Assembly (NCBI GenBank): GCA_014534425.1
Contig: JACVRN010000006.1
Span: forward strand, 1 to 64,000
DNA length: 64,000 nt
Source: Pyrinomonadaceae bacterium
GTDB lineage: Bacteria; Acidobacteriota; Blastocatellia; Pyrinomonadales; Pyrinomonadaceae
Direction: 5' to 3'
Shown piece after piece: positions 18,836 to 27,927 of this stretch. Numbering within the stretch: the stretch's first letter is position 1; the number at the start of each line of letters is the position of its first letter. Below the pieces are notes generated by a model. That model saw only the letters and a list, made by a program, of their open reading frames with translations, did no database searches and was not told the origin of the DNA. The position numbers and the translations under genes were made by a program.

Positions 18836-19789
18836 ATGAGAAACCTGTCAGCTACTCTTAAAGTTCTGATTAGTACAGCCTTCATCCTGGCCCTTGCCTC
18901 ACTGGCGCAGGCGCAGGCGACCCGCACCTGGGTTTCCGGCGTCGGCGATGACGTTAACCCCTGTAGCCGTACCGCCCCTTGCAAAACCTGGGCGGGCGCT
19001 ATCTCCAAGACAGCCGCTAACGGAGAGATTGACGCTCTTGACCCGGCTGGCTACGGCACTTTGACGGCCACCAAGTCAATCATGCTTGACGGCCAGGGCA
19101 CTTTGGCCTCCACGCTCAATAGCGGCGGCATCAACGGCATTGTCGTCAACGACAGCGCCACGGCCACTCCCGGCACTATCATCGTTAGAATCCGTAATGT
19201 CTCCATCAACGGCGCAGGCACAACGCTCGGCCTCAACGGCATCAGGTTCGTCTCCGGCAAGGCGCTGCACGTAGAGAATTGCGTCATTACGAACCAGAGC
19301 GGTGACGGAATTCTGGTTAACCCGTCTTCCGCGAACCCTGTAGAGGTGGACATAGAGGACACTACTATCCAGAACGTAAACGGCAGTGGCGTCAACGTCA
19401 GCAGTGGTGGCGCTATCCTCAACGTCTCAGTGGATAATTCTGTCCTGAAGGATAACGGTCACGGGCTGACCGACAACGTTGGAACCGCCAACATCAGCCG
19501 CACGCTCGTCACCGGCAACACCACTGACGGCATACGCGCTATCTCGAATCAGGCTGTGATAAATGCCACCAGCAACGTCGTGACCAATAACGGCGGCAGT
19601 GGAATCTCAGCCGTCTCCGGCTCGGTCGTGCGTATTGACGACAACAAGGTGTTCCGCAACGGCACGGGCTTGACCAACAACGGCACGATGGAGACCTGGC
19701 AGAACAACGAAGTGAGGGGTAACACCGCCAACGTCGGTGGTGCTATCGCGCTCACTAACATCGCTCCTGTCGGCACCGGCACACAGTGA
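18836..19789 (+). CDS. Secreted right-handed parallel beta-helix protein
   Basis: A 317-residue exported protein with a signal peptide cut near ASLAQAQA. The mature start RTWVSGVGDDVNPCSRTAPCKTWAGAI is a conserved cap found in many environmental bacterial surface proteins. About eight coils of a parallel beta-helix follow, each ending in NGI, DGI, SGV or HGL turns, as in pectate lyase-type solenoids. No polysaccharide-lyase catalytic residues are recognisable, so it may be structural or adhesive. TAAGGAG lies seven bases before the ATG. Strong hairpins follow the gene. Confidence 0.85.
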   Translation: MRNLSATLKVLISTAFILALASLAQAQATRTWVSGVGDDVNPCSRTAPCKTWAGAISKTAANGEIDALDPAGYGTLTATKSIMLDGQGTLASTLNSGGINGIVVNDSATATPGTIIVRIRNVSINGAGTTLGLNGIRFVSGKALHVENCVITNQSGDGILVNPSSANPVEVDIEDTTIQNVNGSGVNVSSGGAILNVSVDNSVLKDNGHGLTDNVGTANISRTLVTGNTTDGIRAISNQAVINATSNVVTNNGGSGISAVSGSVVRIDDNKVFRNGTGLTNNGTMETWQNNEVRGNTANVGGAIALTNIAPVGTGTQ

Positions 19790-19806
19790 TCCTGTCAGCC
19801 ATAACT

Positions 19807-19845
19807 CTTCAGTTAGCGTTTGATTTGGGCAAACGCTAACTGAAG
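19807..19845. terminator. Perfect 16-bp hairpin after the beta-helix gene
   Basis: CTTCAGTTAGCGTTTG (19807-19822) and its exact complement (19830-19845) surround a 7-base loop. There is no T run, and a second hairpin that has one follows within 25 bases. Confidence 0.7.
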
Positions 19846-19869
19846 CCAGCCCTGGCGGCGAAACTTGCG

Positions 19870-19918
19870 TTCCCTCTCTATTGCTCTTTTGAAGAACAGT
19901 AGAGAGGGAATGGCTTTT
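19870..19918 (+). terminator. Intrinsic terminator
   Basis: TTCCCTCTCTA (19870-19880) pairs with TAGAGAGGGAA (19900-19910) and is followed by TGGCTTTTT. It closes the beta-helix transcription unit. Confidence 0.8.
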
Positions 19919-20020
19919 TAGAGATAGTTCTCTAAGGCCGTCAATAAACTATTGCGCTTCTTCTGGGTTTCTGTTTAGAATCCAGCCAGCTTGTTTCATG
20001 TGTCAAAGGATGTGTCACGT

Positions 20021-20443
20021 ATGAATGTCGCGCTTATCGCCGCTTACACTAATGGAATGCGCCTTCTGCGCCCGCTCGTGGTGGCGCGGGTTTCTGCGGG
20101 CCAGCCTTCACCGGCTGAGGATCGTATAGAAGGTCGTCTTGACCTGAATCGCCACTTGATACGGCACCCCGCGTCCACCTTTTACATGCGCGTCATAGGC
20201 GACTCCATGAGCGATGAGATAAGGGAAGGGGACATTCTTGTAGTAGACCGCGCGGCTGAAGCAGAGGACGGAGACATCGTCATTGTCAGAATCTTCAACG
20301 ACTTCACGGTCAAGAAACTGTGCCTCAAGGACGGGAAGATAAGGTTACTGGCGGCCAACGAAGCTTACGCGCCCATGGAGATAACCGACGACATGGATTT
20401 TGAAGTGTGGGGCAAAGTTCTATGGTCTATACGCGGCCACTGA
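20021..20443 (+). CDS. UmuD/LexA-like S24 self-cleaving protease
   Basis: A 140-residue homologue of UmuD, the SOS-induced accessory of DNA polymerase V. The ATG at 20021 gives the standard UmuD length; frames starting earlier add unrelated residues. The self-cleavage site is VSAG|QPSPAED at Ala26-Gly27, with the catalytic dyad Ser62 (GDSMSDE) and Lys98 (FTVKKL). HPASTFYMRVIGDSM and EVWGKV are close to the UmuD consensus. No umuC or other Y-family polymerase is adjacent and the N-terminus has no DNA-binding domain, so it is not LexA. Confidence 0.85.
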   Translation: MNVALIAAYTNGMRLLRPLVVARVSAGQPSPAEDRIEGRLDLNRHLIRHPASTFYMRVIGDSMSDEIREGDILVVDRAAEAEDGDIVIVRIFNDFTVKKLCLKDGKIRLLAANEAYAPMEITDDMDFEVWGKVLWSIRGH

Positions 20444-20450
20444 AGGTTCT

Positions 20451-20963
20451 CTATTTAACCACGGCCCGGCCAATAATAATCACGTCCTTCAGGAATGAGT
20501 TGCCCTTCCTGTGCGGCTGTTCATGCGCTGCCCGCGTTTTACCGGCGAGTGTTGCTTCAGGATTTGCTTCTGCTGCGTTTAAGGACTCTTTGACATCAGC
20601 GACGAAACGGTAGCCACGCTTCGGCACAGTCTCTATGAACTTTCGCCCTCCCCTTGAAAGCGCCTTCCGCAACATGGAGATGTTCTGCGCCAGATTGTTC
20701 TCTTCTACGAAGGTGTCGGGCCATACCTTTTCCATTAATTCATTCTTGCCGAGGACATGACCGTTGTGTTCAATCAGTACAAGAAGAGTATCGAATGCTT
20801 TGGGCGTGAGCGGGACTACAGATTCCGCGCAGTATAGGACTCGCTCATAGACATCTACGCGGAACAGGTCAAAGAGGTAGTAGCGCTTCGCTTTCATCTT
20901 CGCTTTGGAATCACCCTTCATGAAATTTGCTGTGGCCCGCGCGTGGGCCATCGTTGCGCCCAT
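20451..20963 (-). CDS. Free-standing OmpR/CadC-type winged-helix protein
   Basis: A 170-residue protein whose recognisable part is one Trans_reg_C winged helix (about residues 27-125): YYLFDLFRVDVYERVL, LTPKAFDTLLVLIEHNGHVLGKNELMEKVWPDTFVEENNLAQNISMLRKAL and FIETVPKRGYRFVADV. In Acidobacteria this domain usually heads long proteins with TPR or WD40 sensor regions; here the chain stops about 45 residues after it with no sensor or membrane segment. No clear ribosome binding site is seen, and Met15 or Met23 could be the real start. It converges on the UmuD-like gene with seven bases between them. Confidence 0.75.
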   Translation of the reverse strand: MGATMAHARATANFMKGDSKAKMKAKRYYLFDLFRVDVYERVLYCAESVVPLTPKAFDTLLVLIEHNGHVLGKNELMEKVWPDTFVEENNLAQNISMLRKALSRGGRKFIETVPKRGYRFVADVKESLNAAEANPEATLAGKTRAAHEQPHRKGNSFLKDVIIIGRAVVK

Positions 20964-21047
20964 GCGACAAAGCGGAGTGTACTTCTATTCTCCAGGCAGT
21001 TCAAGCTCTGGCTTGCGAAAATTCCGGTTTGGGTGTAGTTGAGCAAG

Positions 21048-21395
21048 ATGATTAGATTGCCGGAATCGGACGAAGACCTCCTGCGCGAATGCGAGATGGA
21101 GACGTTTCGCTCAAGCGGCCCCGGAGGCCAGCACGTCAACAAGACGGAAAGCGCAGTGCGTCTCAAACACCTGCCCTCCGGCCTGGTCGTCACCTCGCGC
21201 GAGGAGCGCAGCCAGCACCGCAACAAAGCGCTGTGCCTTGAAAAGCTGCGCGAGCTTGTAGAGAAGTTGAATCACAAGCCAGCGCGGCGCATTCGTACTA
21301 AAGTTCCCAGAAGCGCCAAGAATCATATGCTTGAAGAGAAAGCGCGGCGCTCCGAAATCAAGCGCCTGCGCTCGAAGCCTTCGCGTGATGATTGA
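21048..21395 (+). CDS. RF-1 domain (GGQ) release-factor-like protein
   Basis: A 115-residue protein with the peptidyl-tRNA hydrolysis domain of class I release factors but no codon-recognition domain. The catalytic loop is [24 protein letters not shown] (GGQ near residue 26), followed by [13 protein letters not shown] and a basic C-terminus. Such small factors (ArfB/YaeJ, PrfH relatives) free stalled or damaged ribosomes. The ATG at 21048 is preferred to the TTG nine bases earlier. The next gene follows by 65 bases. Confidence 0.85.
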   Translation: MIRLPESDEDLLRECEMETFRSSGPGGQHVNKTESAVRLKHLPSGLVVTSREERSQHRNKALCLEKLRELVEKLNHKPARRIRTKVPRSAKNHMLEEKARRSEIKRLRSKPSRDD

Positions 21396-21460
21396 GGATG
21401 AAAGCGCGCGGGTTAATAGATGGTGGTATTATGAGGCGAAAGGGAGAGAGCGTTTTAGCA

Positions 21461-21817
21461 ATGATAACCGTCGCCAATCGTATCTACGTCAACAAAGAGT
21501 ACGCGGAGCGTTTCGAGGAGAGATTCCGCGAGCGCGCGGGGCTTGTGGACAAGATGCCGGGATTTATCTCGAATCAGGTCTTGCGCCCCGTCAACGAGGG
21601 CGACCCTTACATCGTCTTTACCATCTGGCAGAGCCGAGCGGACTTCCTCAACTGGGTGCGCTCGGACGCTTTCGTCAAAGGGCACGCGCAGTCGGGCACT
21701 CTTCCGAAAGAGGCTTTTTCCAGGGCGAACGTCCTTGAGATGCACGAGGTCGTGCAGGATTCCACGCGCCCAGATTTAGAGCCTGAGCCTGCGGGCGGCC
21801 CCTTCAAGATGCACTAG
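21461..21817 (+). CDS. IsdG/HmoB-like antibiotic biosynthesis monooxygenase domain protein
   Basis: A 118-residue ferredoxin-like ABM-fold protein. The start MITVANRIYVNKEYAERFEERF is that of IsdG-type haem-degrading monooxygenases. The three residues that define the haem site in IsdG are visible: Asn6, the Trp in FLNWVRSDAF and the His in VKGHAQSG. This supports haem degradation and iron release, though ABM proteins also have other roles. The C-terminal 25 residues are acidic and Pro-rich. An in-frame ATG at 21431 would add ten residues. Confidence 0.8.
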   Translation: MITVANRIYVNKEYAERFEERFRERAGLVDKMPGFISNQVLRPVNEGDPYIVFTIWQSRADFLNWVRSDAFVKGHAQSGTLPKEAFSRANVLEMHEVVQDSTRPDLEPEPAGGPFKMH

Positions 21818-21832
21818 CCTGAAGCTGATAGC

Positions 21833-22066
21833 TCAAAGACCGATTTCTGCGGCGCAAGCTTCGCACAACCAGACCCTTGTGTTCGGAGCGTCAGCCCAGA
21901 AGAATGCCCCGACCTTGCCTGCCATCTTCATGGCCTCGTTGCCGGTCAAACCCTGCAAAGCCTTGATGTAATTGGGGCCACTGTAATAATTGCCCTGCGT
22001 GTTCGGGCCGCGATGTATGCATTCACGCTCGTTCATGGCCCACTTGTTGTCCTCTTGCTCGCTCAT
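21833..22066 (-). CDS. Small Cys-containing hypothetical protein
   Basis: A 77-residue protein I do not recognise. Cysteines in NERECIHRG and in WLCEACAAEIG could form a zinc-binding knuckle pair. Between them is RGPNTQGNYYSGPNYIKALQGLTGNEAMKMAG, which reads like a folded small domain rather than random translation. No Shine-Dalgarno is visible before either adjacent ATG, and a later ATG (MNERE) is possible. It converges on the IsdG-like gene. Confidence 0.45.
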   Translation of the reverse strand: MSEQEDNKWAMNERECIHRGPNTQGNYYSGPNYIKALQGLTGNEAMKMAGKVGAFFWADAPNTRVWLCEACAAEIGL

Positions 22067-22194
22067 CATCAGCCAACTATAGCATTGCCGGACTAAAGCA
22101 GGGAACGGCGGCCACGAAAACAGCCCGCCGGAGCGCCGGGTCAAGGCCGCCGCGCCCTGCGCCGGCGAAATTTTTTTTCACCCGCGCGAGAAAT

Positions 22195-22322
22195 CTTGAG
22201 TCGGAAAGTAAGTTACACGCAGCCAAAGCTTTACGACTTCGCCCGGCGGACTCTCAAGTCTTCTCCCCTCAAACCTCAAGGATAGCTCAAGGTCTTCTCA
22301 ACCCCTCTTTTCTATTCTCAAG
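22195..22322. promoter_or_regulatory. Cluster of CTCAAG boxes upstream of the subtilase
   Basis: Within 130 bases before the protease gene are CTTGAG (22195, inverted) and then CTCAA-boxes at 22253, 22268, 22275, 22286, 22297 and 22317. The boxes at 22275, 22286 and 22297 are exactly 11 bases apart, placing them on the same DNA face. This looks like an array for a cooperative regulator; no known regulator is named. Confidence 0.45.
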
Positions 22323-22382
22323 ATGGATGCGACAACGCGGGAATTTCCAAGCCGCAAATTCAAATCACCGGGAGACATATAG

Positions 22383-25300
22383 ATGAGAAGCCATAATAAA
22401 TCGCCGCGCGTTCGCGGGAGCCGCTTCAGTAGCCGACTGCTTGCCCTCTGCGCGCTGGCAATGATGCTGGCCCTTATGAACTCCATGTTCGTGGGCTTCA
22501 TCAGGACAGAGGCCGCCGCCCTGGCGCGCTCTGTCATTATAGAGTTCAAGACAGACCCCGGCGCGGTCTGGAAAGCGAAGATGCAGAAGGCGGGCCAATC
22601 GGTCTCGGACGAGCAGCTACAGGCTTACCGCAACTCCGTCACAACCGAGCAGAACCAGTTCCTTGAGCAGTTGAAGGCCCAGGGCATCAGCTACACGGTT
22701 GATGGAGTAGACATCAAGGACTTCGCGGGCCAGGTTGCGGGCCACGCGGACTTTCGTTTCAATCTGGTGATGAACGGCATCACGCTGAACGTCGCTCCGG
22801 CGGCTGTTAAAGCGATTCAGTCCATGCCGCAGGTCAAGCGCGTCGTTCCCAACACCGTGCTGAGCCTTGACCTGAATCACAGCGTCCCGTACATCAACGC
22901 GCCAGCCGTCTACGGCCAGTATCAGGAGCTAACGCCCTTCGACAATTTCCGCGAAGGCTACGAGGGCCAGGGCATCAACGTGGCCGTGCTGGACACGGGC
23001 ATAGAGTGGCAGCATCCGATGTTCGGCGGCGACCCAACGCCACCGCGCCTGGGACTCGCGCCGCCCACAGCCGCCACCAACTCCAATCAGAAGGTCATCT
23101 ACTACCTGTCTTTCACGGGCGGACTGATTGACGACTTCGGCCACGGCTCTGCCGCTTCATCTGACATAGCTGGTTATCTGGCTAAGGCTCCGGGCGCGGA
23201 CGGGTTGCCGAACACGGCTGACGACATACCGCTTCACGGCGTTGCGCCGCAGGCGCGGCTCATGGGCTACAAGGTCTGCACGGGAACCGGAAACTGCGTC
23301 AGCGCCTCTACCATCATGGGCATAGAAGACGCTGTCTCGCCCACGACCCTGACGCTTCAGCCCAAGCCAATCGCGCACGTCATCAACATGAGTCTGGGCG
23401 GAGCGGGCGGCCCCGACGATGCCACGGCAGTCGCCGCCAGCAACGCAGCGCTTCTGGGAACAATCGTCGTAGCCTCTGCGGGCAACGAAGGGCCTGGCGA
23501 GGGAACCATTGGCTCGCCTGCTGCCGGTCGCCACGTCATCTCCGTTGCGGCCACGACTCATCCGGGCGCAGCCAACGCCAACTGGTCTGTCGACGTGTTG
23601 CAGGCTTCTGCAATCCCGCAGGCACAGGTAGGCGCGGTCACGCCTGCAAAGAATCTTCCGAAGGCTAGCGGGTTCGACCGCCTGAAGCTCTATCCAATGG
23701 CGGGCACGCCTGACCCTGCGGCAGGCTCAATCGCGCAGCGCTACGTGCTTGTCAACGACCTTGTGGGCGTTCCTTATCCTGCCGCAGTCAGTGGACGCAT
23801 TGCGCTGGTTAAAGACTCCGGCATAGCTTCGGCCACGTTCTTCGACATCTGCAACAAGGCTGCCGTGGCGGGCGCTGTCGGCTGTATTCTAATCAGCGAG
23901 ACGACGAATCCCACGGCTATCAAGAGCACCATCCCGTCCGCCATAGTCTCTCCATCGGACGGCGAGATTCTGGTTGACGCCATTTCATCAACCGACGACA
24001 ACAACGTAGACCCCGCGAACGGCGCTGTCTCAGAGCTTCCCATACGGTTGAACCCGTACCTGACGGACGAGTTCTACGGCTCTACCACCAGCTTCAGTTC
24101 GCGCGGCCCCGTTGAAGGACTTGGACAGATAAAGCCTGACGTGACCGCGCCCGGCATCAATGTCCTGAGCGCGACCGTCAAAGCTGGCGGCGCAACCTCA
24201 GGCGGCGGCACCATGTTCGACCCGTCCGGTTACACGCTCGCCACGGGCACAAGCTTCTCAGGCCCGCACGTCTCCGGCGTGGCGGCTCTAATCAAGCAGG
24301 CGCATCTGACCTGGACGCCGGACATGATTCGCACAGCGATGATTAATACCGCGACCAACATGCGCTCGGCTACGGGCACGCCTTTGCCGGACGGCAAGCA
24401 GTCCGACTCGATACTGGATCAGGGCGGCGGACTCGTAGATGTCAAAGCTGCTGTCAACACCAAGGCTCTGATGGGCGTTGCGGGCGACGGCATCAACGAG
24501 CCTGGCATTCTCGGCAGCCATTCCTTCGGCGAGCAGCCTATACTCAACAATCGCATCATCAACACGCGCGAAGTCACGGTCACTATTCGAGACGTTTCGG
24601 GCGAGGGCGGAACCTACAATCTTTCTACGGCTAACAACCGCTTCTTTGATACGCCGGGCATCTCGGCCAGCGTCAGTCCTTCGAGCGTCACGGTTCCTGC
24701 GGGCGGCTCTGTTACTTTCACCGCGAGCGTGACTGTGGACGGTAATCAGGTACGCGACACCACCATCAAGCAGTTGCAGTGGTACGTCATAGCACAGCGC
24801 GCAGGAAGCACGGACAAGCTTCGCATGCCCATGTACCTGAAGGCCACGCCAAGCTTGCCGTCGAATGAAATTTCCAGTGCCGAGACGGAAAACTTTACCG
24901 GCACTGTCACGATCGGCGACGCTGGCGTGCAGAGAGACAACGAGCTTTACGTAGCCGACGGCATCTCTTACGTGGATGTTCCGGTTCAGGTCGATGCTGC
25001 GACGCTGAAACTCGACGCCACGCTTTCGTGGGATTACACGAACGTAGGCTACGTGCCCGTGCTTGAACAGGAAATAGGACTTCCTGATCTTGATTTCATG
25101 CTGCTCGACCCGAACGGCAACCAGATTGACCAGTCGGCCAACGGAAGCGGCCCCGAGCATCTCTCAACCAACACGACTATTCCGGGCACATATACTTACC
25201 GCGTCTACGGCTGGGTCGCGGCCAACACGGAGTTCCGCATAGAGAGCACCAAGTTGAAAGGCGGAGCGCCGCCGGTGGCCCAGGCTTTCGCTTCGGACTT

Positions 25301-26105
25301 TACGCTCGATACGCAGCGCTTTGATTTCGACGGCAACTACACCTTGAACTGGCAGCCGCAGGGCAGCGTGGAAGCCTACGAGATAGAGGAATCCACGGAC
25401 GGGACGAACTACTCTGTGGTTCGCACCGTAGACGGCTCCACCACGAGCGCTGATTTCACCAACGCGGGCGATGGAACGCGCAGCTACCGCATACGCTCGG
25501 TCACGCCCGGACGCGTGGGCAAGTTCGTCACCATCCCCAGCAACGTAGTGAGCGTTACGGTTGCAAGACGCACGAGCGTGGATGCCACAGACTCCATCAC
25601 GCCCGTCAACAAGACCATCGTCTTCAACGGCGGCATGACCGACTTGACGACCACTCTTAAGAATCAATCGAGCACGACCTACTATCCTGTCACGCGCATG
25701 GAGATTGTCTCGGTTGAATCGAAAGATAACTCTGTGCAGGTCACGAACGCGGACAATAACGGCAACGGTGTTTCGACCGCAGCCGTCTTCGACTACTCGC
25801 AACTCGTCGGCGCGGATTTCCTGCCCAATGAAGAGACTGCGACGCGTGCTATTAAATTCAGCAATCCGAACACAGTGCTCTTCACCTTCACGGCGCGAGT
25901 CATAGCGAGCGTGCCTGCGGGCGCAGCCGGAACAACGTCTACGAGTTCGATCGGCGGAACCACGACCGGCGGCACAACTGGCGGAACCAGCACGAGCGGC
26001 ACGGGCACGAACTCCACAGGCACCAAAATCCTGAGCGGAACGAAGCTGCTGAAGTTCACGGTCAACCCCTTGACCAAGACCATTTCAGTCGCACCGCTCA
26101 ACTGA
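22383..26105 (+). CDS. Large secreted subtilisin-like (S8) serine protease
   Basis: A 1240-residue exported protease. A long basic signal sequence (to about residue 46) precedes an I9-type propeptide (about 48-165). The catalytic triad is Asp204 (VAVLDTGIEWQH), His254 (DFGHGSAAS) and Ser624 (GTSFSGPHVSG), with the oxyanion Asn in ASAGNEGP. A PA-like insert of about 150 residues (IALVKDSGIASATFF... GCILIS) separates the oxyanion region from the serine, as in lactocepin-type enzymes. The C-terminal half holds immunoglobulin-like and Fn3-like domains and ends with a Gly/Thr/Ser-rich linker (about 1185-1215). A strong terminator follows. Confidence 0.93.
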   Translation: MRSHNKSPRVRGSRFSSRLLALCALAMMLALMNSMFVGFIRTEAAALARSVIIEFKTDPGAVWKAKMQKAGQSVSDEQLQAYRNSVTTEQNQFLEQLKAQGISYTVDGVDIKDFAGQVAGHADFRFNLVMNGITLNVAPAAVKAIQSMPQVKRVVPNTVLSLDLNHSVPYINAPAVYGQYQELTPFDNFREGYEGQGINVAVLDTGIEWQHPMFGGDPTPPRLGLAPPTAATNSNQKVIYYLSFTGGLIDDFGHGSAASSDIAGYLAKAPGADGLPNTADDIPLHGVAPQARLMGYKVCTGTGNCVSASTIMGIEDAVSPTTLTLQPKPIAHVINMSLGGAGGPDDATAVAASNAALLGTIVVASAGNEGPGEGTIGSPAAGRHVISVAATTHPGAANANWSVDVLQASAIPQAQVGAVTPAKNLPKASGFDRLKLYPMAGTPDPAAGSIAQRYVLVNDLVGVPYPAAVSGRIALVKDSGIASATFFDICNKAAVAGAVGCILISETTNPTAIKSTIPSAIVSPSDGEILVDAISSTDDNNVDPANGAVSELPIRLNPYLTDEFYGSTTSFSSRGPVEGLGQIKPDVTAPGINVLSATVKAGGATSGGGTMFDPSGYTLATGTSFSGPHVSGVAALIKQAHLTWTPDMIRTAMINTATNMRSATGTPLPDGKQSDSILDQGGGLVDVKAAVNTKALMGVAGDGINEPGILGSHSFGEQPILNNRIINTREVTVTIRDVSGEGGTYNLSTANNRFFDTPGISASVSPSSVTVPAGGSVTFTASVTVDGNQVRDTTIKQLQWYVIAQRAGSTDKLRMPMYLKATPSLPSNEISSAETENFTGTVTIGDAGVQRDNELYVADGISYVDVPVQVDAATLKLDATLSWDYTNVGYVPVLEQEIGLPDLDFMLLDPNGNQIDQSANGSGPEHLSTNTTIPGTYTYRVYGWVAANTEFRIESTKLKGGAPPVAQAFASDFTLDTQRFDFDGNYTLNWQPQGSVEAYEIEESTDGTNYSVVRTVDGSTTSADFTNAGDGTRSYRIRSVTPGRVGKFVTIPSNVVSVTVARRTSVDATDSITPVNKTIVFNGGMTDLTTTLKNQSSTTYYPVTRMEIVSVESKDNSVQVTNADNNGNGVSTAAVFDYSQLVGADFLPNEETATRAIKFSNPNTVLFTFTARVIASVPAGAAGTTSTSSIGGTTTGGTTGGTSTSGTGTNSTGTKILSGTKLLKFTVNPLTKTISVAPLN

Positions 26106-26141
26106 TTACTCGTCCGAACGCGAGTTCGGGTGAGTATAAAA

Positions 26142-26187
26142 GGGAAGGGCAGGCTTTTGTCGGGGAAGCCTGCTCTTCCTTTTTTTG
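26142..26187 (+). terminator. Intrinsic terminator after the subtilase
   Basis: GGGAAGGGCAGGCTT pairs with AAGCCTGCTCTTCC (one G-U) and is followed by seven T residues. It separates the subtilase from the tldD operon. Confidence 0.88.
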
Positions 26188-26213
26188 AATAACGGGCCGG
26201 TCTAAATTTTGTC

Positions 26214-26241
26214 TTGACAATTTTCGTCTCTGTAATAGAGT
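26214..26241 (+). promoter_or_regulatory. Sigma-70-like promoter for tldD-tldE
   Basis: A perfect TTGACA (26214-26219), a 16-base spacer and TAGAGT (26236-26241, four of six consensus positions). It is placed after the subtilase terminator and about 100 bases before tldD. Confidence 0.6.
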
Positions 26242-26345
26242 TAGCCCTCCTACGTAATTTCAACAAGACAATTTCTGAGGCTCGTCTTCGGTGAATCTTT
26301 CCGTCACGGAGCGAGGCTTGCACACATTTCAAAAGAGCGAGGCGA

Positions 26346-27917
26346 ATGATGACAACTTCTCGGCGCGATTTTTTGAAAACGGCTGGCGTGGCCCTTGGAG
26401 CAGTGACGCTGCCTTCATGGGTCTTCGAGTCGGAGGCACGCGCGGACGCGGTCGCTGATAAAAACAGACTGGCGGACGCGGCGCTCTCAACGGCTAAACG
26501 ACTGGGAGCAAGTTACGCGGACATACGCATCAACCGCTACCGCTTCGAAGCCATCAGCACGCGCGAGCAGCAGGTGCAGAACGTCTCGCGCAGCCAGAGC
26601 TTCGGCTTCGGCGTGCGCGCCCTCTACAAAGGCACCTGGGGCTTTGCTTCCAGCCGCATCGTCACACCTGAAGAGGTGCGCCGCGTGACCGCGCAGGCCG
26701 TGGAGATTGCACGCGCCAACTCGGCCTTTCAGCGCAAGCCCATTCAAATCGTCCCGGCTGCAAAGGTCGTGACGACCTGGAAGGGCGCGTTTCAGAAAGA
26801 CCCTTTTGATGTTCCGATTGACGACAAGATTCAGTTTCTATTGAAGCTCAACAAGGCGGCTATGAAGACGCAGGGCGTGGGTTTCGTCAACTCCGCCATG
26901 CTCTTCGTCAACGAGCAGAAGTTCCTCGCCACCTCCGACGGCTCGCGCATAGAGCAGTACCTTATACGCAGCTTCCCCAGCTTTACCGTGACGGCGATTA
27001 ATCGCGCGAGCGGCGATTTCCAGACTCGCACATCGTTTGGCGGGCCGCAGGCGCTCGGCTATGAGTATTTGGAAAAGTATCCCTGGCTGGTCGAAGCCGA
27101 GCAGGCGGGTGAAGAAGTCGTAGCCAAGCTCAAGGCCAAATCCGTTGAGCCGGGCAAGTACGACCTTGTGCTTCACCCTTCGCACCTGTGGCTCACGATT
27201 CACGAATCCGTGGGCCATCCTACGGAGCTTGACCGTGCGCTCTGGTGGGAGGCCAACTACGCGGGCACGAGTTTCCTGACGCCGGATAAGCGTGGCAAAT
27301 TGCAGTTCGGCTCAAAGCTCGTCAACTTCGTGGCAGACCGCACGCAGCCCGCAGGTCTTGCGACTACGGGCTACGATGATGAAGGAGTGCCGGGCCAGCA
27401 GTGGCATCTGGTCAAAGACGGAGTCTTCGTCGATTGGCAGACTACGCGAGACCTTGCGCCGCTCTTGGGGCAGAAGAAATCTTACGGCTGTCTTTATGCG
27501 GACTCGTGGGGGTCTGTTCCTTTCCCGCGCATGCCGAACGTCTCGCTGCAACCGGGCAAAGAAGCTGTCTCTCTGGACAATCTTGTGAACAGCGTTGACG
27601 ACGGCATATTGATTTACGGGACCGGCAGTTATTCGATAGACCAGCAGCGCTACAACTTCCAGTTCGGCGGGCAGACCTTTTACGAGATTAAGAAGGGGAA
27701 GATTGTAGGGATGCTGCGCGATGTTGCATATCAATCGCGGACTACGGATTTCTGGGGCGCGTGCGACGGCCTGGGCGGGCCTCAGACTTACCAGTTGGGC
27801 GGAAGCTTCAACGACGGCAAGGGCGAGCCTACGCAATCGAACGCCGTCAGCCACGGCTGCCCCATCGCGCGCTTCCGTCAAATCAACGTTCTCAACACAG
27901 CCGTTCGCGCTTCCTAG
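26346..27917 (+). CDS. tldD: TldD-family metallopeptidase with Tat signal
   Basis: A 523-residue zinc peptidase of the TldD/PmbA (U62) family. The active-site motif is HESVGH (residues 286-291), the HExxxH form that defines TldD, with GLATTGYDDEGVPGQ downstream. The N-terminus MTTSRRDFLKTAGVALGAVTLPSWVF is a textbook twin-arginine signal, which cytoplasmic TldD of E. coli lacks. In other bacteria TldD/TldE trim unstructured peptides such as microcin B17 precursors and CcdA. It is followed after ten bases by tldE. Confidence 0.93.
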   Translation: MMTTSRRDFLKTAGVALGAVTLPSWVFESEARADAVADKNRLADAALSTAKRLGASYADIRINRYRFEAISTREQQVQNVSRSQSFGFGVRALYKGTWGFASSRIVTPEEVRRVTAQAVEIARANSAFQRKPIQIVPAAKVVTTWKGAFQKDPFDVPIDDKIQFLLKLNKAAMKTQGVGFVNSAMLFVNEQKFLATSDGSRIEQYLIRSFPSFTVTAINRASGDFQTRTSFGGPQALGYEYLEKYPWLVEAEQAGEEVVAKLKAKSVEPGKYDLVLHPSHLWLTIHESVGHPTELDRALWWEANYAGTSFLTPDKRGKLQFGSKLVNFVADRTQPAGLATTGYDDEGVPGQQWHLVKDGVFVDWQTTRDLAPLLGQKKSYGCLYADSWGSVPFPRMPNVSLQPGKEAVSLDNLVNSVDDGILIYGTGSYSIDQQRYNFQFGGQTFYEIKKGKIVGMLRDVAYQSRTTDFWGACDGLGGPQTYQLGGSFNDGKGEPTQSNAVSHGCPIARFRQINVLNTAVRAS

Positions 27918-27927
27918 AGGAGAAACC

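Noticed and set aside
19991..20020. TTG at 19991 as the start of the UmuD-like gene
   Set aside because: The ATG at 20021 gives the standard UmuD length and spacing to the cleavage site.
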